7,901 bases of DNA from an uncultured Gemmatimonadota bacterium (lineage in GTDB: Bacteria; Gemmatimonadota; Gemmatimonadetes; Longimicrobiales; Gaopeijiaceae): the NCBI GenBank assembly GCA_937136445.1, contig CAKZOQ010000658.1, positions 1 through 7,901 of the forward strand. Direction: 5' to 3'. The notes beneath the pieces are model-generated. The model did no database searches. It saw only the letters and a list, made by a program, of their open reading frames with translations, and was not told the origin of the DNA. Every line of letters begins with the position of its first letter. The first letter of the stretch is position 1. Below, one piece after another: positions 6,480 through 7,901 of the stretch. Position numbers and translations under genes: made by a program.

Positions 6480-6950
6480 ATGCCCGACGACGCGTCCCCC
6501 TTTCGCTTCCACCACCCGGTCGCCGTCCGCTTCCGCGACATCGACGTCGGGGGCCACGCCCATCATTCCGAGGCCCTCATGTACTTCGAGGAGGCCCGGG
6601 CGGCCTACTGGCGCGAGGTGGTGGGCCGGGTGGGCATCGAGGAGATCGACTACATCCTGGCCGAGGCGTCGGTGCGCTGGCACCGGCGGGTCCTCTGGCC
6701 CCAGACCGTCCAGGTGGCGGTCCGGGTGAGCCGTCTGGCCCGGAAGCACTTCGAGATGGAGTACGAGGTCCGGTCCGAGGAGGACGAGAAGCTCCAGAGT
6801 GGTCGGACGGTGCAAGTGATGTACGACTACGAAGCCGGAGCCACCCGCTCCGTCCCCGACGAGATCCGCCGACCCATCGAGGCCCTGGACGGTCCGTACG
6901 GCGCCGGTGGCTGGGCGGACGCCGGCGGGGCCCCGGGGGAGAGCGGCTGA
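6480..6950 (+). CDS. Acyl-CoA thioesterase of the YbgC/FadM hotdog family
   Basis: This 156-residue protein has the size and sequence of a 4-hydroxybenzoyl-CoA-thioesterase-like single hotdog domain. Such enzymes hydrolyse acyl- or aroyl-CoA thioesters in the cytoplasm. The signature RFRDIDVGGHAHHSEALMYF (17-36), followed by EEAR (37-40), aligns with the YbgC active-site loop and following helix. D22 matches the family's catalytic aspartate and H29 the conserved histidine, while the usual Tyr or Asn before that histidine is His28 here. The later strands, WPQTVQVAVRVSRLARKHFEMEYEV (split at about 73-97) and GRTVQVMYD, complete the fold. The last 18 or so residues are Gly/Ala-rich and probably disordered. 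No Shine-Dalgarno precedes the ATG; a GGAGGA at 6411-6416 is too far away and has no start codon after it. The gene is divergent from the kinase and apparently alone. The substrate cannot be predicted. Confidence 0.85.
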   Translation: MPDDASPFRFHHPVAVRFRDIDVGGHAHHSEALMYFEEARAAYWREVVGRVGIEEIDYILAEASVRWHRRVLWPQTVQVAVRVSRLARKHFEMEYEVRSEEDEKLQSGRTVQVMYDYEAGATRSVPDEIRRPIEALDGPYGAGGWADAGGAPGESG

Positions 6951-7132
6951 CGGCTCGGGCCCAAAACCCCTGGGATCCCTGCGTCCTGGGGGTGTCCGGA
7001 ACCCGGTCGGGAGCCCTCGCGTATCCGGATCGTGACGAGGTGGGGATGGCGCCGGACCGGATGGACGCCTACGCTGGCCGCCTGCCACGGCGTGGTTGGC
7101 CCGAGGAGCCGCCCGTCCCCTGGAAGGCTCGG

Positions 7133-7162
7133 TTGACGAGATCCTTCGGGGTTGAATAAAGT
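7133..7162 (+). promoter_or_regulatory. Possible sigma-70-type promoter for the TPR-protein gene
   Basis: TTGACG (7133-7138) matches five of six bases of the -35 consensus. TAAAGT (7157-7162), 18 nt further on, matches four of six of the -10 consensus and lies in the most A/T-rich patch of this region. Transcription would begin near 7170, giving a leader of about 150 nt. Housekeeping promoter consensus in this phylum is poorly known, so the call is tentative. Confidence 0.4.
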
Positions 7163-7172
7163 AACGTCCTAC

Positions 7173-7213
7173 ATGCGCCGGCGATCCGGCTTCCACGGAT
7201 CTCCGGCGCGCAT
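7173..7213 (+). other. Leader hairpin 1 (imperfect inverted repeat)
   Basis: Positions 7175-7188 pair with 7196-7209: seven base pairs (GCGCCGG with CCGGCGC), one C/T mismatch, then six more (GATCCG with CGGATC), with a 7-nt loop. A shifted pairing extends the palindrome outwards to ATGCGC/GCGCAT at 7173-7178 and 7208-7213. It lies a few nucleotides after the predicted transcription start. No T-run follows, so it is not an ordinary terminator. Confidence 0.6.
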
Positions 7214-7240
7214 GCGGTTTAGTGGAGTGTGGAACAGCAG

Positions 7241-7267
7241 TCCCCGTCGGGGCCGGTCCGACGGGGA
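7241..7267 (+). other. Leader hairpin 2 (perfect 10-bp stem)
   Basis: TCCCCGTCGG (7241-7250) is perfectly complementary to CCGACGGGGA (7258-7267) around a 7-nt loop GGCCGGT. No T-tract follows. Together with hairpin 1 it makes most of the 7170-7270 leader structured, ahead of an unstructured A/T-richer segment and the ribosome site. Confidence 0.6.
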
Positions 7268-7320
7268 TGTCGTCGTGTGTGAATCAATTTGCTTCGGGCA
7301 CCAGCCCAGGGGGACCCACC

Positions 7321-7901
7321 ATGGTCGGACGCTTCATCTCACTCATTGCCGTGGCGCTGTTGTTGGTGCCAGGCGCACTCGAAGGCCAGACGAATCAGCG
7401 ATACCGGGTGCTGATCCCGGATTGGGAGCCGCTGGAGGATGCGGACAACAACTTCGGGGAGGACGCGGCCGAAGAGCTCCGTGAGCTCATGGGCCAGCTC
7501 GCCACCCACCAGCCCATCGAAAAGGACGAGATCGAAGACGACCTCGACCGCTTCGACATGGACATGGACGAGTTGGACTGCATCCGCACCCGGCAGCTCG
7601 CCTCGCAAATGAACGCCCAGGTGGCGCTTTGCGCACAGTACACGGAGAACGAGAACGAGGAGCGCACGGTCCGGGCCCAGTTCTGGGACGTGGCGTCCGG
7701 TGAGTCGTTCGACGTGGACGAGACCACCGTGCCCAGGGACGACGGAGACCAGGCTGCGGCACAGTTCGTCTACGACGCCTTCGACAACTACGTCGAGCAG
7801 ACCCGGCGCGCGGCCTTCTGCCAGGAGTATGCCCAGAGCCAGCAGTGGGAGAACGCCCTGGAGAACTGCGACATGGCGCTGGAGTTGAACCCGGAGGCGG
7901 C
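7321..7901 (+). CDS. Exported tetratricopeptide-repeat-type protein, 3' end outside the window
   Basis: The first 193 codons are present and the frame is open to the right edge. AGGGGGA (7308-7314), 6 nt before the ATG, serves as ribosome site. A signal peptide (VGR, then FISLIAVALLLVPGALEG, likely cleavage near residue 22-23) precedes an acidic mature region. Residues 27-160 form a mixed alpha/beta domain (YRVLIPDW, a helix EDAAEELRELMGQLATH, an acidic segment rich in D and M at 70-86, then QVALCAQY and a strand VRAQFWDVASG). From about residue 165 the sequence (AFCQEYAQSQQWENALENC, then ALELNPEA) reads as a TPR unit, so more repeats probably follow. Cysteines at 87, 104, 167 and 183 could form disulfides after export. 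I recall similar exported TPR proteins in Gemmatimonadota-like genomes, but no specific function. Confidence is high for the gene and moderate for the TPR call. Confidence 0.82.
   Translation, partial: MVGRFISLIAVALLLVPGALEGQTNQRYRVLIPDWEPLEDADNNFGEDAAEELRELMGQLATHQPIEKDEIEDDLDRFDMDMDELDCIRTRQLASQMNAQVALCAQYTENENEERTVRAQFWDVASGESFDVDETTVPRDDGDQAAAQFVYDAFDNYVEQTRRAAFCQEYAQSQQWENALENCDMALELNPEA

Larger units (their letters stand above)
6951..7320. other. Gene-free region of 370 nt with a structured leader in its right half
   Basis: I see no supportable coding sequence here. The left half (6951-7130) holds only short palindromes such as ATCCGGAT (7023-7030) and a loose hairpin around 6967-6993 with no T-run, so there is no convincing terminator for the thioesterase gene. 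The right half contains a possible promoter (7133-7162), two strong hairpins (7173-7213 and 7241-7267) and the ribosome site of the next gene. Base composition becomes locally A/T-richer at 7151-7164 and 7280-7292, unlike the surrounding coding DNA. Confidence 0.7.

Noticed and set aside
6967..6993. CCCCTGGG...CTGGGGG hairpin as a terminator for the thioesterase gene
   Set aside because: Only about four consecutive G:C pairs form before a mismatch, and no T-run follows.
7152..7484. Small plus-strand frame of 110 codons starting in the leader
   Set aside because: It would begin at a TTG inside the predicted promoter, run through both hairpins and overlap the exported-protein gene in another frame; the peptide is Arg/Gly-rich without motifs.

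Overview
The window is a GC-rich bacterial segment with strongly G/C-ending codons. It holds seven complete genes and one gene cut off by the right edge. An ECF sigma factor next to a zinc-binding anti-sigma factor with a helical periplasmic tail, a cluster of DUF4097 solenoid proteins, and a secreted TPR protein with a recognisable N-terminal region are together reminiscent of Gemmatimonadota or a related phylum. That placement is inferred from protein style, not from a marker gene.

Left part (56-4195, + strand): a compact apparent operon. An ECF sigma factor overlaps its membrane-anchored anti-sigma factor by 4 nt (ATGA). The anti-sigma gene overlaps the first of three exported DUF4097 beta-solenoid paralogues in the same way, and the other two follow after gaps of 36 and 41 nt. 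Each paralogue has its own turn signature (DGD/DGE, TVNG, DTGSG). All three keep the same end-of-coil spacing (21 residues, then 36-37) and a shared C-terminal module containing a GDG motif. The likely reading is an envelope-responsive regulator that controls, or is controlled by, a set of surface or periplasmic solenoids.

Middle (4214-6301, - strand): a soluble sensor histidine kinase with a receiver domain at its N-terminus (REC-PAS-GAF-HisKA-HATPase). It runs tail to tail with the operon, 18 nt apart. No partner response regulator is visible.

Right part: a 178-nt divergent region holding a palindromic GTCATTCC-type repeat (6325-6406), a YbgC/FadM-type hotdog acyl-CoA thioesterase (6480-6950), and a 370-nt gene-free stretch. 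That stretch has a possible promoter followed by two strong hairpins, i.e. a structured leader, ahead of an exported TPR-type protein that starts at 7321 and runs off the window.

No rRNA, tRNA, CRISPR array, transposase or phage gene was seen.
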